DNA of 64,000 nt, taken from contig CAVPBX010000002.1 of NCBI GenBank assembly GCA_963702305.1, forward strand, positions 124,001-188,000, read 5' to 3'. Position numbers and translations under genes: made by a program. The notes under the pieces were generated by a model. It ran no database searches. It saw only the letters and a list, made by a program, of their open reading frames with translations, and was not told the origin of the DNA. Positions 42,556-50,299 of the stretch are shown here, one piece after another. Origin of the DNA: PALSA-693 sp963702305 (GTDB lineage: Bacteria; Actinomycetota; Acidimicrobiia; Acidimicrobiales; Palsa-688). The stretch's first letter is position 1. Each line of letters starts with the position of its first letter.

Positions 42556-43656
42556 CTAACCCTTCTTCTCGACGAATGGCAGTGGGACCACCTGGGCGGC
42601 CAGGCGACGGCCGCGCAGGTCCAGCTCGACCGCGGTGCCCACGGCCAGGTCCGGGGGCCCGAAGGCCAAGGCGATGCCGTGCCCGAGGACCGGGGAGAAG
42701 TTGCCGCTGGTGACCTCGCCCACCACCTGGTCGTCGAGCAGCACCGCCGCGCCGGTACGGGGCGGTTGGCGGCCCGCAGTGGCCAACCCGACCAGGCGGC
42801 GGGTCACGCCGGCGGCTTTCTCCCGCTCGAGGGCGGCGCGCCCTTGGAAGCCCTCCGGCTTCGACCAGGCCACCACCCAGCCCAGCCCGGCCTGCAGCGG
42901 GGTGATGCCCGGCCCCAGTTCGTGGCCGTGCAGGGGCAGGGCGGCTTCCAAGCGCAGGGTGTCCCGGGCCCCGAGGCCGGCCGGCTGCACGCCGCCCGCC
43001 AGGAGGGCCTCCCAAAATGACGGCGCCAGCTCCGCCGGCACCGAGCACTCGACCCCGTCCTCGCCCGTATAGCCGGTGCCGGCCGCCACGCACGGCTGGC
43101 CGCCCCAAGAGAAGTGGGTGACCCGGAAGCGCCCGACGGCCCCAGCGTCGGGGGCGAGCACCGACAGGTGGGCGCGAGCGGTCGGCCCCTGGACGGCGAT
43201 GATCGCCCGCTCGCGGGTGACATCCGTCCCGCCGAGCGCCCCCCGGACCCGGGCGGTGTTGGACGCATTCGGCATGACGTCGAAGCTGGCGTCGTCGATC
43301 CACCACACGATGATGTCGTCGAGGACCGACCCGTCGGCGTCGTCGAGCAGGTGGGTGTACTGGGCCCGGCCGGGGCCGATCTTGCCCAGGTCGTTGGTGA
43401 GGGTCGACTGCAGCAGATCCCACGCCGACGGGCCGGTCACCCGCACCGTCCCCAGGTGGCTGACGTCGAAGGCCACCGCGCCCTCGCGGCACGCCAGATG
43501 TTCCGCGATGGTCCCGCTGGGATAGGCCAGGGGCATCTCCCACCCGCCAAACGGCACCATCTTGGCGTCCAGGGCCCGATGGGCCGAGTCGAGCGGCGAA
43601 TGGCGGAGCGCGGGTCCGGTGTCGGTGGCTTCGGTCGCCTCGTTCACGTCATTCAC
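42556..43656 (-). CDS. gcvT: Glycine cleavage T protein (aminomethyltransferase)
   Basis: A 366-residue enzyme transferring the aminomethyl carbon to tetrahydrofolate. FDVSHLGTVRVTGPSA near the N-terminus, GTGYTGEDGVECSVP and GARDTLRLEAALPLHGHELG are the conserved blocks; the catalytic Asp sits in the last. GcvT leads the gcvT-gcvPA-gcvPB operon. Start ATG 43656 lies 76 bp downstream of the MerR gene. Confidence 0.95.
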   Translation of the reverse strand: MNDVNEATEATDTGPALRHSPLDSAHRALDAKMVPFGGWEMPLAYPSGTIAEHLACREGAVAFDVSHLGTVRVTGPSAWDLLQSTLTNDLGKIGPGRAQYTHLLDDADGSVLDDIIVWWIDDASFDVMPNASNTARVRGALGGTDVTRERAIIAVQGPTARAHLSVLAPDAGAVGRFRVTHFSWGGQPCVAAGTGYTGEDGVECSVPAELAPSFWEALLAGGVQPAGLGARDTLRLEAALPLHGHELGPGITPLQAGLGWVVAWSKPEGFQGRAALEREKAAGVTRRLVGLATAGRQPPRTGAAVLLDDQVVGEVTSGNFSPVLGHGIALAFGPPDLAVGTAVELDLRGRRLAAQVVPLPFVEKKG

Positions 43657-43708
43657 CCCGGGCAGCCTAGAGGCTGGACTCGGTGTCGCAGCCGGCCGTG
43701 AGGGGGCG

Positions 43709-43728
43709 GCCCGCCAGGGCCGGCGGGC
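43709..43728 (-). terminator. Hairpin just after the MerR gene
   Basis: GCCCGCC (43709-43715) pairs with GGCGGGC (43722-43728) immediately after the merR stop on the minus strand. No U-run follows. If it terminates, the regulator and the gcvT operon are separately transcribed. Confidence 0.35.
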
Positions 43729-43732
43729 TCGC

Positions 43733-44263
43733 TCAGGCGCCGGTCGCGGCCCGCCGGGGTCCGCCGCGGGTCCGGGCCGGGGGCGCCGCAGCCGGCTCCG
43801 GACGGACGGGGGCGGGCGAGAGCCCCAACTCGGTGATGGCCGCGGCCAACTCCGACACCACCCCGCCGAGCGGGACGATGTTGAGCACGGTCTGGCCGCC
43901 CCGGAGCAGATCGACGATCTCCTCGCCCGAATGGGCCAGGACCGAGCGGCCGTCGTCGATCACCAGGTTGGCGGTCGCCAGGTCGTCGCCGGATGAGCGC
44001 AGGCACTCGATGGCTTTGCGGGCGGCTTGCAGCGAGATGCCGGCGTCGAGCAGGCGTTTGATCACTTTGAGCTGCACCAGGTCGGTGTAGGCATAGCGCC
44101 GCTGAGATCCGCTCCCCCGGGCCTCGCTGATCGAGGGGTGGAGCAGGCCGGTCCGGGCCCAGTAGTCGAGCTGCCGGTAGGTGATGCCGACGATCGAGCA
44201 CACTTGCGGTCCGCGGTAACCGGCCTCGCTCGTGTCGACGTCGCCGGTAGGACCAGCTGCCAT
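43733..44263 (-). CDS. MerR-family regulator (Rv1830-like)
   Basis: A 176-residue regulator. The N-terminal winged helix with QVCSIVGITYRQLDYWARTG, LLHPSI and the RRYAYTDLVQLKVIKRLLDA pair of signature blocks identifies MerR. The C-terminal helix region and an Ala/Pro-rich tail follow. In M. tuberculosis the equivalent position (Rv1830) lies beside bfn and ftsR. Its position just upstream of gcvT suggests it may affect the glycine cleavage operon; that is an inference. Confidence 0.85.
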   Translation of the reverse strand: MAAGPTGDVDTSEAGYRGPQVCSIVGITYRQLDYWARTGLLHPSISEARGSGSQRRYAYTDLVQLKVIKRLLDAGISLQAARKAIECLRSSGDDLATANLVIDDGRSVLAHSGEEIVDLLRGGQTVLNIVPLGGVVSELAAAITELGLSPAPVRPEPAAAPPARTRGGPRRAATGA

Positions 44264-44337
44264 CTCGGCCCTCCTCGAGGATCACAGACAAGTAGTTACG
44301 ACAGTGTGCTCGATCGCCCGACCAAATGCAACCGGCC

Positions 44338-44376
44338 CCGATCAACCGCACCGATCAACGGCACCGATCAACCGAC
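44338..44376. repeat. 13-bp tandem repeats upstream of the MerR gene
   Basis: Three units of the type CCGATCAACCGCA at 44338, 44351 and 44364 with one or two changes, in the 138-bp spacer between bfn and merR. No coding effect. Confidence 0.75.
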
Positions 44377-44401
44377 TTGGGCCGGGCCCCCGCCGGGCGA
44401 G

Positions 44402-44899
44402 TCAGGACTCGAAGTCCTCGGGCCGGACGCCCTCGATGAACTCCCGGAACTCCGACACCAGCTCCTCGGCTTCCGCCGGCTCGGCCTCCTCCTCGTCGGG
44501 CAGGATCACGCCCTCGGCGTCGAGCAGCTCTTCCTCGGCGTAGATAGAGGTGTGCACCCGCACCGCCAGCGCTACCGCGTCGGACGGGCGGGCCGAGATC
44601 ACGTGGCGCTGTCCCGCCACCAGCAGCCGGATTTCGGCAAAAAAGGTGCGGTCCCGCAGTTCGGTCACCACGATGCACTCGACCGTGGCGCCCAGCTCCT
44701 CGAGGATGTCGCGCATGAGGTCATGCGTCATGGGCCGTGGGGTGTCGACTCCCTGCTGGGCGAAGGCGATGGCCTGCGCCTCGGCGGGCCCGATATAGAT
44801 GGGCAGCGTCCTATTGGCGCCCTGTACCTCCTGCAACAGGAGGATCGGAGTGTTGCTGGGCAGCTCCACCCGGACGGCGCTCAGGTGCATCTCCACCAT
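44402..44899 (-). CDS. Bifunctional nuclease (BFN, DUF151) family protein
   Basis: A 165-residue member of the bfn/DUF151 family. MVEMHLSAVRVELPSNTPI, LPIYIGPAEAQAIAFAQQGV, RPMTHDLM and ISARPSDAVALAVRVHTSIY are the conserved blocks. The acidic C-terminal third carries an EEEAEP-rich tail. Family members have been reported with DNase/RNase activity, but the role is unclear. In mycobacteria the counterpart (Rv1829) sits between ftsR and the Rv1830-like gene, as here. Confidence 0.9.
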   Translation of the reverse strand: MVEMHLSAVRVELPSNTPILLLQEVQGANRTLPIYIGPAEAQAIAFAQQGVDTPRPMTHDLMRDILEELGATVECIVVTELRDRTFFAEIRLLVAGQRHVISARPSDAVALAVRVHTSIYAEEELLDAEGVILPDEEEAEPAEAEELVSEFREFIEGVRPEDFES

Positions 44900-44950
44900 G
44901 CGAGCACGTTACCGCCGAGCGCAGGCCTCGGTCGCGGCAAGCCTGGTGAC

Positions 44951-46063
44951 TTAGTGGATTTGGCGCAAGGCGTGATCCATGAGCGCCGTGCGCAGGTCCC
45001 CTCCGAGCGCGGCCAGCTCGGCCAGGGTGGTGGCCGCCTGCCGGCGCGCCTCCGGGTTGCGCTGGCGCAGCAGGGGCATGATCACCTGCTCGAACAGCCC
45101 GGCCTCCCGGTCGGCGGCGTTGCGCCAGGCGCGCAGATGCCGGGCTTCGATCCCGTGGCGGGACAGGCCGGCGGCGGCGCGGACCACGTCGAGGGCGGCG
45201 GTGTCGAAGTAGGGGGTCCCGCCGACGACCGTCCGGGTGGCGATGAGCCCGAACTGCTGGAGCTCCTTGACGAGGGCGACCGTCCCGCCTCCGGCCGCGG
45301 CCAACTCCTCGTCGCTGTAGCTCTCCGCGTCCTCGCCGAGCATCCCTTGGGCGGTGGTCCCCGGGCGTAACGGCTCGGACCGGGCCGCCGGCGGCTGGCT
45401 TCCCGGCGACGGGTTACCCGGCGACTGGGTACCTGTCGACACGGTGGATGCCGGCGGGGGCGTCGCCCGGGCCGCTGGTCCAGGGGTACCAGCCGCCGCT
45501 GGCGGGGCCGGGCGGCCGGGCGTGGCCGCCGGGGCCGGGCGCCCGGGGGTGGTGGCCGGGGCGGGGGCGGGGGCGCGACCGCGCGGCCGGGTGCTGGCGG
45601 CCGGGTGGTTGGCGGACGGGTGGTTGGCGGACGGGTGGTTGGCGGCCGCCGTCTCCACGGTCGCCCGCGACGCCCGGGACGACACCGACTGGGGCGCCAG
45701 TCCCGGCTCCGCGCCGGCGAGCGCCGGCGCGGCGGGGCGGCCGTCGCGCTCGGACGCGAACGCCTCGAGCGCCGCGGCGTCGTCCCGCTCCTCCGCTTCG
45801 CCGTCCTCGCCCTCGTCGCCCTGCTCGGTCAACCGGCCCCGGATGATCTTGAGGGGGAGAAAGTTTTCCCGTTGCTGGCGCAGGATCCACCGCAAGCGCT
45901 CGACGTCGTGTTCGTAGAACTTGCGGTACCCCGACGGCGTACGTTCGGGATCGACCAGACCTTGGCTCTCCAGGAAGCGGATCTTGGAGATGGTGACGTC
46001 CGGGAACTCCTCTCGCAGCAACGAGAGGACCTCGCCGATCGAAAGGTGCGATCGTTCGGCCAC
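44951..46063 (-). CDS. ftsR: MerR-family regulator FtsR
   Basis: A 370-residue MerR-type regulator. The N-terminal winged helix (HLSIGEVLSLLREEFPDVTI, SKIRFLESQGLVDPERTPSG, YRKFYEHDVERLRWIL) is that of FtsR, an ftsZ activator in Corynebacterium (Rv1828 counterpart). A long Ala/Pro-rich linker with a NHPSA repeat separates it from a C-terminal helical domain (GTVALVKELQQFGLIATRTV ... PLLRQRNPEARRQAATTL). The linker is longer than in the corynebacterial protein. It begins 4 bp after the FHA gene stop. Confidence 0.85.
   Translation of the reverse strand: MAERSHLSIGEVLSLLREEFPDVTISKIRFLESQGLVDPERTPSGYRKFYEHDVERLRWILRQQRENFLPLKIIRGRLTEQGDEGEDGEAEERDDAAALEAFASERDGRPAAPALAGAEPGLAPQSVSSRASRATVETAAANHPSANHPSANHPAASTRPRGRAPAPAPATTPGRPAPAATPGRPAPPAAAGTPGPAARATPPPASTVSTGTQSPGNPSPGSQPPAARSEPLRPGTTAQGMLGEDAESYSDEELAAAGGGTVALVKELQQFGLIATRTVVGGTPYFDTAALDVVRAAAGLSRHGIEARHLRAWRNAADREAGLFEQVIMPLLRQRNPEARRQAATTLAELAALGGDLRTALMDHALRQIH
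45603..45647. repeat. 15-bp tandem repeats in the ftsR linker
   Basis: GGGTGGTTGGCGGAC at 45603 and 45618, with a near copy at 45633. On the coding strand it gives the repeated residues NHPSA. Confidence 0.85.
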
Positions 46064-46067
46064 CGCG

Positions 46068-46571
46068 CTACCCGTCCTGCATCTCGTGGAGGAACACCAG
46101 CCGGAACTTGCCGATCTGCAACTCGTCCCCGCTGTGCATATCGGCCCGCTCGATGCGTTCCCGGTTGAGATAGGTGCCGTTGAGACTGCCGACGTCGTTG
46201 ACGATGAATGTCGCGCCGTCGTGGTGGATCTCGGCGTGGCGGCGCGACACCGTGACGTCGTCCAGGAAGATGTCGCTGTCGGGATGGCGTCCGATGGTGG
46301 TCTTCCCGGCCCCCATGGCGAAACGGGACCCGGCGTTGGGACCGCGCTTGACCACCAACAACCCCAGGCCGTCGGGTAGGTCGCCGACCGAAACGGTGAG
46401 TTCCTCCTCGCCGACCTCGCCGGCCGCTTCCACCGGCGCCAGGGTGATGGTAGTCACGGCCGGATCCGCGCCGGAAGGCCGTTCCAGTACCGCCCCACAC
46501 GATGAGCAGAAGTTCGACCCCTCCGGATTGCGGTGACCGCACCGGTTACAGAAGATCGACGTCACCGCCAC
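46068..46571 (-). CDS. FHA-domain protein with N-terminal zinc ribbon (GarA position)
   Basis: A 167-residue protein. The N-terminal zinc ribbon has C8, C11, C22 and C25 (FCNRCGHRNPEGSNFCSSCG). The C-terminal FHA fold is complete: GRHPDSDIFLDD, SRRHAEI and GSLNGTYLN bind phosphothreonine. GarA/OdhI sits in this place between gcvH and ftsR in mycobacteria and corynebacteria, where it controls oxoglutarate and glutamate enzymes. A TT pair (AVTTITLAP) follows the zinc ribbon and might be the phosphosite. The fused zinc ribbon is absent from GarA. Confidence 0.85.
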   Translation of the reverse strand: MAVTSIFCNRCGHRNPEGSNFCSSCGAVLERPSGADPAVTTITLAPVEAAGEVGEEELTVSVGDLPDGLGLLVVKRGPNAGSRFAMGAGKTTIGRHPDSDIFLDDVTVSRRHAEIHHDGATFIVNDVGSLNGTYLNRERIERADMHSGDELQIGKFRLVFLHEMQDG

Positions 46572-46574
46572 CCG

Positions 46575-46955
46575 CTAGCTCTCGATCAGCTTCCGGTACC
46601 CGTCAGCGTCGAGGAGCGAGCCTATCGCGTCGGCATTGCCGGGCTGGATCACGCACAACCATCCCTCGCCGTAGGGATCCTCGTTGAGCTTCTGGGGCGC
46701 GTCGGTCAGTTCGGCGTTGACCTCGACCACCGTGCCGTCGACGGGCGCGTACACATCGGACACGGATTTCGTCGACTCCACTTCGCCGAACGACTCGCCG
46801 GCGGTCACGGCCCCGCCCGGAGCCGGCAGTTGCACGAACACCACGTCGCCGAGGGCGTCCTGGGCGTAGTCGGTGATGCCGATGCGAATCAGGGCGCCCT
46901 CCAGGCGGGCCCATTCGTGGTCCGACGTGTAACGGAGGTCGTCAGGGACATTCAT
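46575..46955 (-). CDS. gcvH: Glycine cleavage H protein
   Basis: A 126-residue lipoyl carrier. The lipoylated Lys63 lies in ESTKSVSDVYAP; YTSDHEWA and IGITDYAQDALGDVVFVQLP are the other conserved blocks. It shuttles the aminomethyl group between P, T and L proteins. It is the first gene of the gcvH-FHA-ftsR run, with only 3-4 bp spacings. No L protein gene is in the window; a general dihydrolipoyl dehydrogenase presumably serves. Confidence 0.96.
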   Translation of the reverse strand: MNVPDDLRYTSDHEWARLEGALIRIGITDYAQDALGDVVFVQLPAPGGAVTAGESFGEVESTKSVSDVYAPVDGTVVEVNAELTDAPQKLNEDPYGEGWLCVIQPGNADAIGSLLDADGYRKLIES

Positions 46956-47022
46956 GGCTCGGAATGTACTGGACGCGTCCGAGGGGCGTGGCCCCGAGAT
47001 CCGAAGGGCCCGGCGGACGCAG

Positions 47023-49527
47023 TCAAGACCGCAACAGGTTCCGTATGCGACGGGCGTACTCCTGGGCCCGGGCCCGGGCGTCGGCGTCGGTGCCCGCTTC
47101 CGCCCACACGTGGGTGAGCGGCTCCTCCGGATCGGGGAACACCAGCGCCCAGCCGTCGTCGTGGAGCACTTTGACCCCGTCCACCAGGAGCAGATCCTTG
47201 TCCTTGGCCCATTCCATGACCATCCGCATCACCAACCCCTTTTTCTCCCACGGGGTCATCACCGCCTCGTGGGCGACCCGCACGGACGGCAGCCGTCCGA
47301 CGACCTGCGACAACCGCGTCCCCGAGGAAGCCAGCAGAGCCAGCGTCTCCACCAGGGTGGCGACCGCGTCGTAGGCCGGGAGGAACGACGGGAAGATGTA
47401 TCCCCCCTCCTGGCTGGCCGCGAACCGCACCCCGGGCCCCGACGCCACCTCCATCAGGTGCGGGGTGGACAGCTTCGTCCACAGCAGGGTGGCCCCGGCG
47501 TCGTCACACATGGCTTCCACCGCCCGACCCACCGAGACCGGCAGGGCCACGGTCGGCGGCGGCCCACCCCGGCGGTCCGCGTCGGCGAGGACCAGATACA
47601 GGAGGGCCATCAGCCCCTCGTCGTCGGTGAGGATGTGCCCGTTGTTGTCCACCAGGGTGATGAACTCGCCGTCGGTGTCGATCACCGCCCCGAGGTGGGC
47701 GCCCGAGGCCCGCACCAGCTCCGAGACCTTCGCGGCGTGCTCCCACCGGTCGAAGGTGAGCGATTGGCGGGTGGATGCGTAGGGGTTGACGGACAGCACT
47801 TCGGCCCCGAGCTTCGACAGCACGTTGGGCATGACGAAACTGGCCGCCCCGTAGGCGTAGTCCAGCACCACCTTGAAGCCGGCGGACCGGACCGCTTCGA
47901 CGTCGATGTGCTCCATGAGGACGGCCGTGTAGAACTCGGCAGTGCGGACCGGGAACCGCAGGTCGCCGATCTCGCCGGCCAGAGAACGCCGGAAGTCCTC
48001 CCGGTAGAAGAGCCGCTCGATCTTCTTCTGGGTGGCTTCGGAGATGTCGATGCCACCCGAGTCGAAGAACCGGATGACGACCGATTGCGGATCGTCGGGT
48101 GCCAACCGCACCGATAACCCGCCGGATCCGCCCTCGATGCGGATGCCGAACCTCGTCACCGGGATGGTGGCCACTTCGAGGTCGGCGACGTCGACCCCGG
48201 CCGCGTTGAGGCCGACCATCATGGCCCGCTTGAGCACGCGGGCGGCCCGGCTGGTGTCCCTCGAGGCCACCACTGTCGAGCCCTTCTTCATCGTCGTCCC
48301 GTACGCCATGGCCAGGCGCACCGCCAACTCCGGGGAGATGTCGACGTTGGCCAGGCCCGCCACACCCAGGCGACCGAACAGGTTGCGGGCGCCCCGCGAC
48401 TCCCACACGATCGACGAGTTGACGATGGCGCCGTGCTCGACCGTCTTGAAGGGGTACACCTTGACGCCGGGGTTGATGACCGCATGCTCGCCGACGAAGC
48501 ACTCGTCGCCGAGGACGACACCCTCCTCCAGGCGGGCGCCGCGGCGCAGGTCACTGGACCGGCCCACCACCGCGCCGCGCAGCCGCACGCCGGGGCCCAG
48601 GTAGACGTTGTCGTGGACGACCGACCGCTCCACGAAGGCGTCGGTGCCGACGCGCACGTTCGAGCCCAGCACCGAGTATTCGGCCAGGTGGGCGCCGGCT
48701 TCCACCCGGCTGTAGTCGCCGATGATGGCGGGACCGTCGACCGTGGCGGCTGGGTCGATCTCGGACCCCTCGCCGAGCCAGATCCCATCGCCGAGCCGGA
48801 AGCCGGGGATGTCGAGGTTGACCTGGGCGTCGAGCACATCCTGGTGGGCCTTGATGTAGGCGTCGAGGGTGCCGACGTCCTCCCAGTACCCCTCGAACAC
48901 GTAGCCGAACAGCGGCATCCCGTCGTCGAGCAGCCGCGGGAACACGTCGGCCGAGAAGTCGACGGACTTGGCCGCCTCGATGTAGTCGAATACTCCCGGT
49001 TCGAGCACGTAGATCCCGGTGTTGATGGTGTCCGAGAACACCTGCCCCCAGGTCGGCTTCTCCAGGAACCGTTCGATGGAGCCGTCCTCCCGGGTGATCA
49101 CGATCCCGAACTCCAGGGGATTCTCCATGGCCTTGAGGCCGATGGTGACCATGGCCTTGCGCTCCCGGTGGAAGTCGACGATCGCGCCCAGGTCGATATC
49201 GGTCAACACGTCACCGGAGATGACCAGAAACGGCTCGGTGAGCTCGTCCATGGCGTTGCGCACCGAACCGGCGGTGCCGAGCGGGTTCTCCTCGGTGGCG
49301 TACACCATGCGCACCCCGAACTCGGAGCCGTTGCCGAAGTAGGTCCGGATGGCGTTGGCCTGGAAGGCCACGGTGACCACGATTTCGTCGAAGCCGTGCT
49401 TCTTGAGCAGCTCGACGATGTGCTCCATCATGGGCCGGTTGGCGATGGGCATCATCGGCTTCGGCTGATTCGATGTCAGGGGGCGCAGGCGGGTGCCCTC
49501 CCCGCCGGCCATGATCACCGCTTTCAT
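47023..49527 (-). CDS. Fused mannose-1-phosphate guanylyltransferase / phosphomannomutase-like protein
   Basis: An 834-residue fusion. The N-terminal nucleotidyltransferase has GGEGTRLRPLT (8-18) and SGDVLTDIDL; a central left-handed beta-helix follows (GDGIWLGEGSEI to NLFGRLG); the C-terminal phosphohexomutase has ASRDTSRAARVL in the phosphoserine-loop position and DTDGE as the metal loop. These loops differ from the common TASHNP and DGDADR, as is usual in this fused family, so mutase activity is uncertain. Likely product GDP-mannose or a related sugar nucleotide for the envelope. Its start codon adjoins a tandem repeat array that contains the Shine-Dalgarno. Confidence 0.85.
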   Translation of the reverse strand: MKAVIMAGGEGTRLRPLTSNQPKPMMPIANRPMMEHIVELLKKHGFDEIVVTVAFQANAIRTYFGNGSEFGVRMVYATEENPLGTAGSVRNAMDELTEPFLVISGDVLTDIDLGAIVDFHRERKAMVTIGLKAMENPLEFGIVITREDGSIERFLEKPTWGQVFSDTINTGIYVLEPGVFDYIEAAKSVDFSADVFPRLLDDGMPLFGYVFEGYWEDVGTLDAYIKAHQDVLDAQVNLDIPGFRLGDGIWLGEGSEIDPAATVDGPAIIGDYSRVEAGAHLAEYSVLGSNVRVGTDAFVERSVVHDNVYLGPGVRLRGAVVGRSSDLRRGARLEEGVVLGDECFVGEHAVINPGVKVYPFKTVEHGAIVNSSIVWESRGARNLFGRLGVAGLANVDISPELAVRLAMAYGTTMKKGSTVVASRDTSRAARVLKRAMMVGLNAAGVDVADLEVATIPVTRFGIRIEGGSGGLSVRLAPDDPQSVVIRFFDSGGIDISEATQKKIERLFYREDFRRSLAGEIGDLRFPVRTAEFYTAVLMEHIDVEAVRSAGFKVVLDYAYGAASFVMPNVLSKLGAEVLSVNPYASTRQSLTFDRWEHAAKVSELVRASGAHLGAVIDTDGEFITLVDNNGHILTDDEGLMALLYLVLADADRRGGPPPTVALPVSVGRAVEAMCDDAGATLLWTKLSTPHLMEVASGPGVRFAASQEGGYIFPSFLPAYDAVATLVETLALLASSGTRLSQVVGRLPSVRVAHEAVMTPWEKKGLVMRMVMEWAKDKDLLLVDGVKVLHDDGWALVFPDPEEPLTHVWAEAGTDADARARAQEYARRIRNLLRS

Positions 49528-49528
49528 A

Positions 49529-49608
49529 TCGGAGCCTCTTTCACGTCGGAGCCTCTGTCACGTCGGAGCCTCTGTCACGTCGGAGCCTCTGTCACGTCGG
49601 AGCCTCTT
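49529..49608. repeat. 17-bp tandem array carrying Shine-Dalgarno-like motifs
   Basis: Units of the form TCGGAGCCTCTGTCACG at 49529, 49546, 49563 and 49580, plus a partial at 49597. On the coding (minus) strand each reads ...AGAGGCTCCGA, which holds an AGAGG Shine-Dalgarno-like core. The array runs from the last codons of the phosphatidyltransferase gene to the start codon of the sugar-nucleotide gene, and the unit nearest the ATG supplies its apparent ribosome-binding site. Confidence 0.85.
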
Positions 49609-50200
49609 CCCGCCGGCGGCCCTCGGACAGCGCCAGGCGCGCCATCGGGACATACGTGACCACGGCGTACCAGCCGAACACCAACGCCGGGATGACACAT
49701 ACCCACGCCAGGGCCTCGGCAATCCGATGCCAGTCGTCGGGTGCGTGCCCGGCCAGGAACAGCGGCACCGCGCACATCAGCCCGAAGGTGGCGGCCTTGC
49801 CGGCCCACTGCACCTCCATCCGGCGCCCGCCGCCGGCGGCGACGATCAGGAAACCGACGGCGACCAGGACCTCCCGGGCCAGGGCGACCGCGGCGACCCA
49901 CACCGGTATCGCCCCCACCGCGATGACCCCCACCACCGCCACCCCCAGCAGCAGGCGGTCGGCGAGCGGGTCGAGCACCTTGCCCAGGTTGGACACCTGC
50001 CCGAAATGGCGGGCCACGTAGCCGTCGACGCCGTCGGTCACCCCCAGGGCGCCCAGCAGCAGGGCGGCCGGGTACCAGCCGGCTCGGTGGGGCCGGGCCA
50101 GCAACCAGACGAAGAGCGGCAGGCACAGCAAGCGGACCAGGGTGACCCCATTGGGCACGGTGAGGATGCGGTCCTCTCCCTGCCGACCGGCGAGACCCAT
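49592..50200 (-). CDS. CDP-alcohol phosphatidyltransferase family protein (PgsA-like)
   Basis: A 202-residue membrane enzyme. The catalytic motif D-x2-DG-x2-AR-x8-G-x3-D-x3-D is perfect, starting at TDGVDGYVARHFGQ. Five or six hydrophobic segments surround it. These enzymes replace CMP of CDP-diacylglycerol with an alcohol, commonly glycerol 3-phosphate; the alcohol here is not evident. It ends inside the tandem array that leads into the sugar-nucleotide gene, which suggests one transcript. Confidence 0.88.
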   Translation of the reverse strand: MGLAGRQGEDRILTVPNGVTLVRLLCLPLFVWLLARPHRAGWYPAALLLGALGVTDGVDGYVARHFGQVSNLGKVLDPLADRLLLGVAVVGVIAVGAIPVWVAAVALAREVLVAVGFLIVAAGGGRRMEVQWAGKAATFGLMCAVPLFLAGHAPDDWHRIAEALAWVCVIPALVFGWYAVVTYVPMARLALSEGRRREEAPT

Positions 50201-50299
50201 GCCCCCGAGTCTACGGCGGCCCGGTCCGCCGGACCCTGTCCGGGCGCCAGTCGCGAAAACCTAACGTTGACGTCAGAGTGTCGGTAGCCTGACGCCGTC

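Noticed and set aside
44027..45370. Plus-strand frame over bfn and merR
   Set aside because: It is antisense to two genes with clear motifs and shows no domain.
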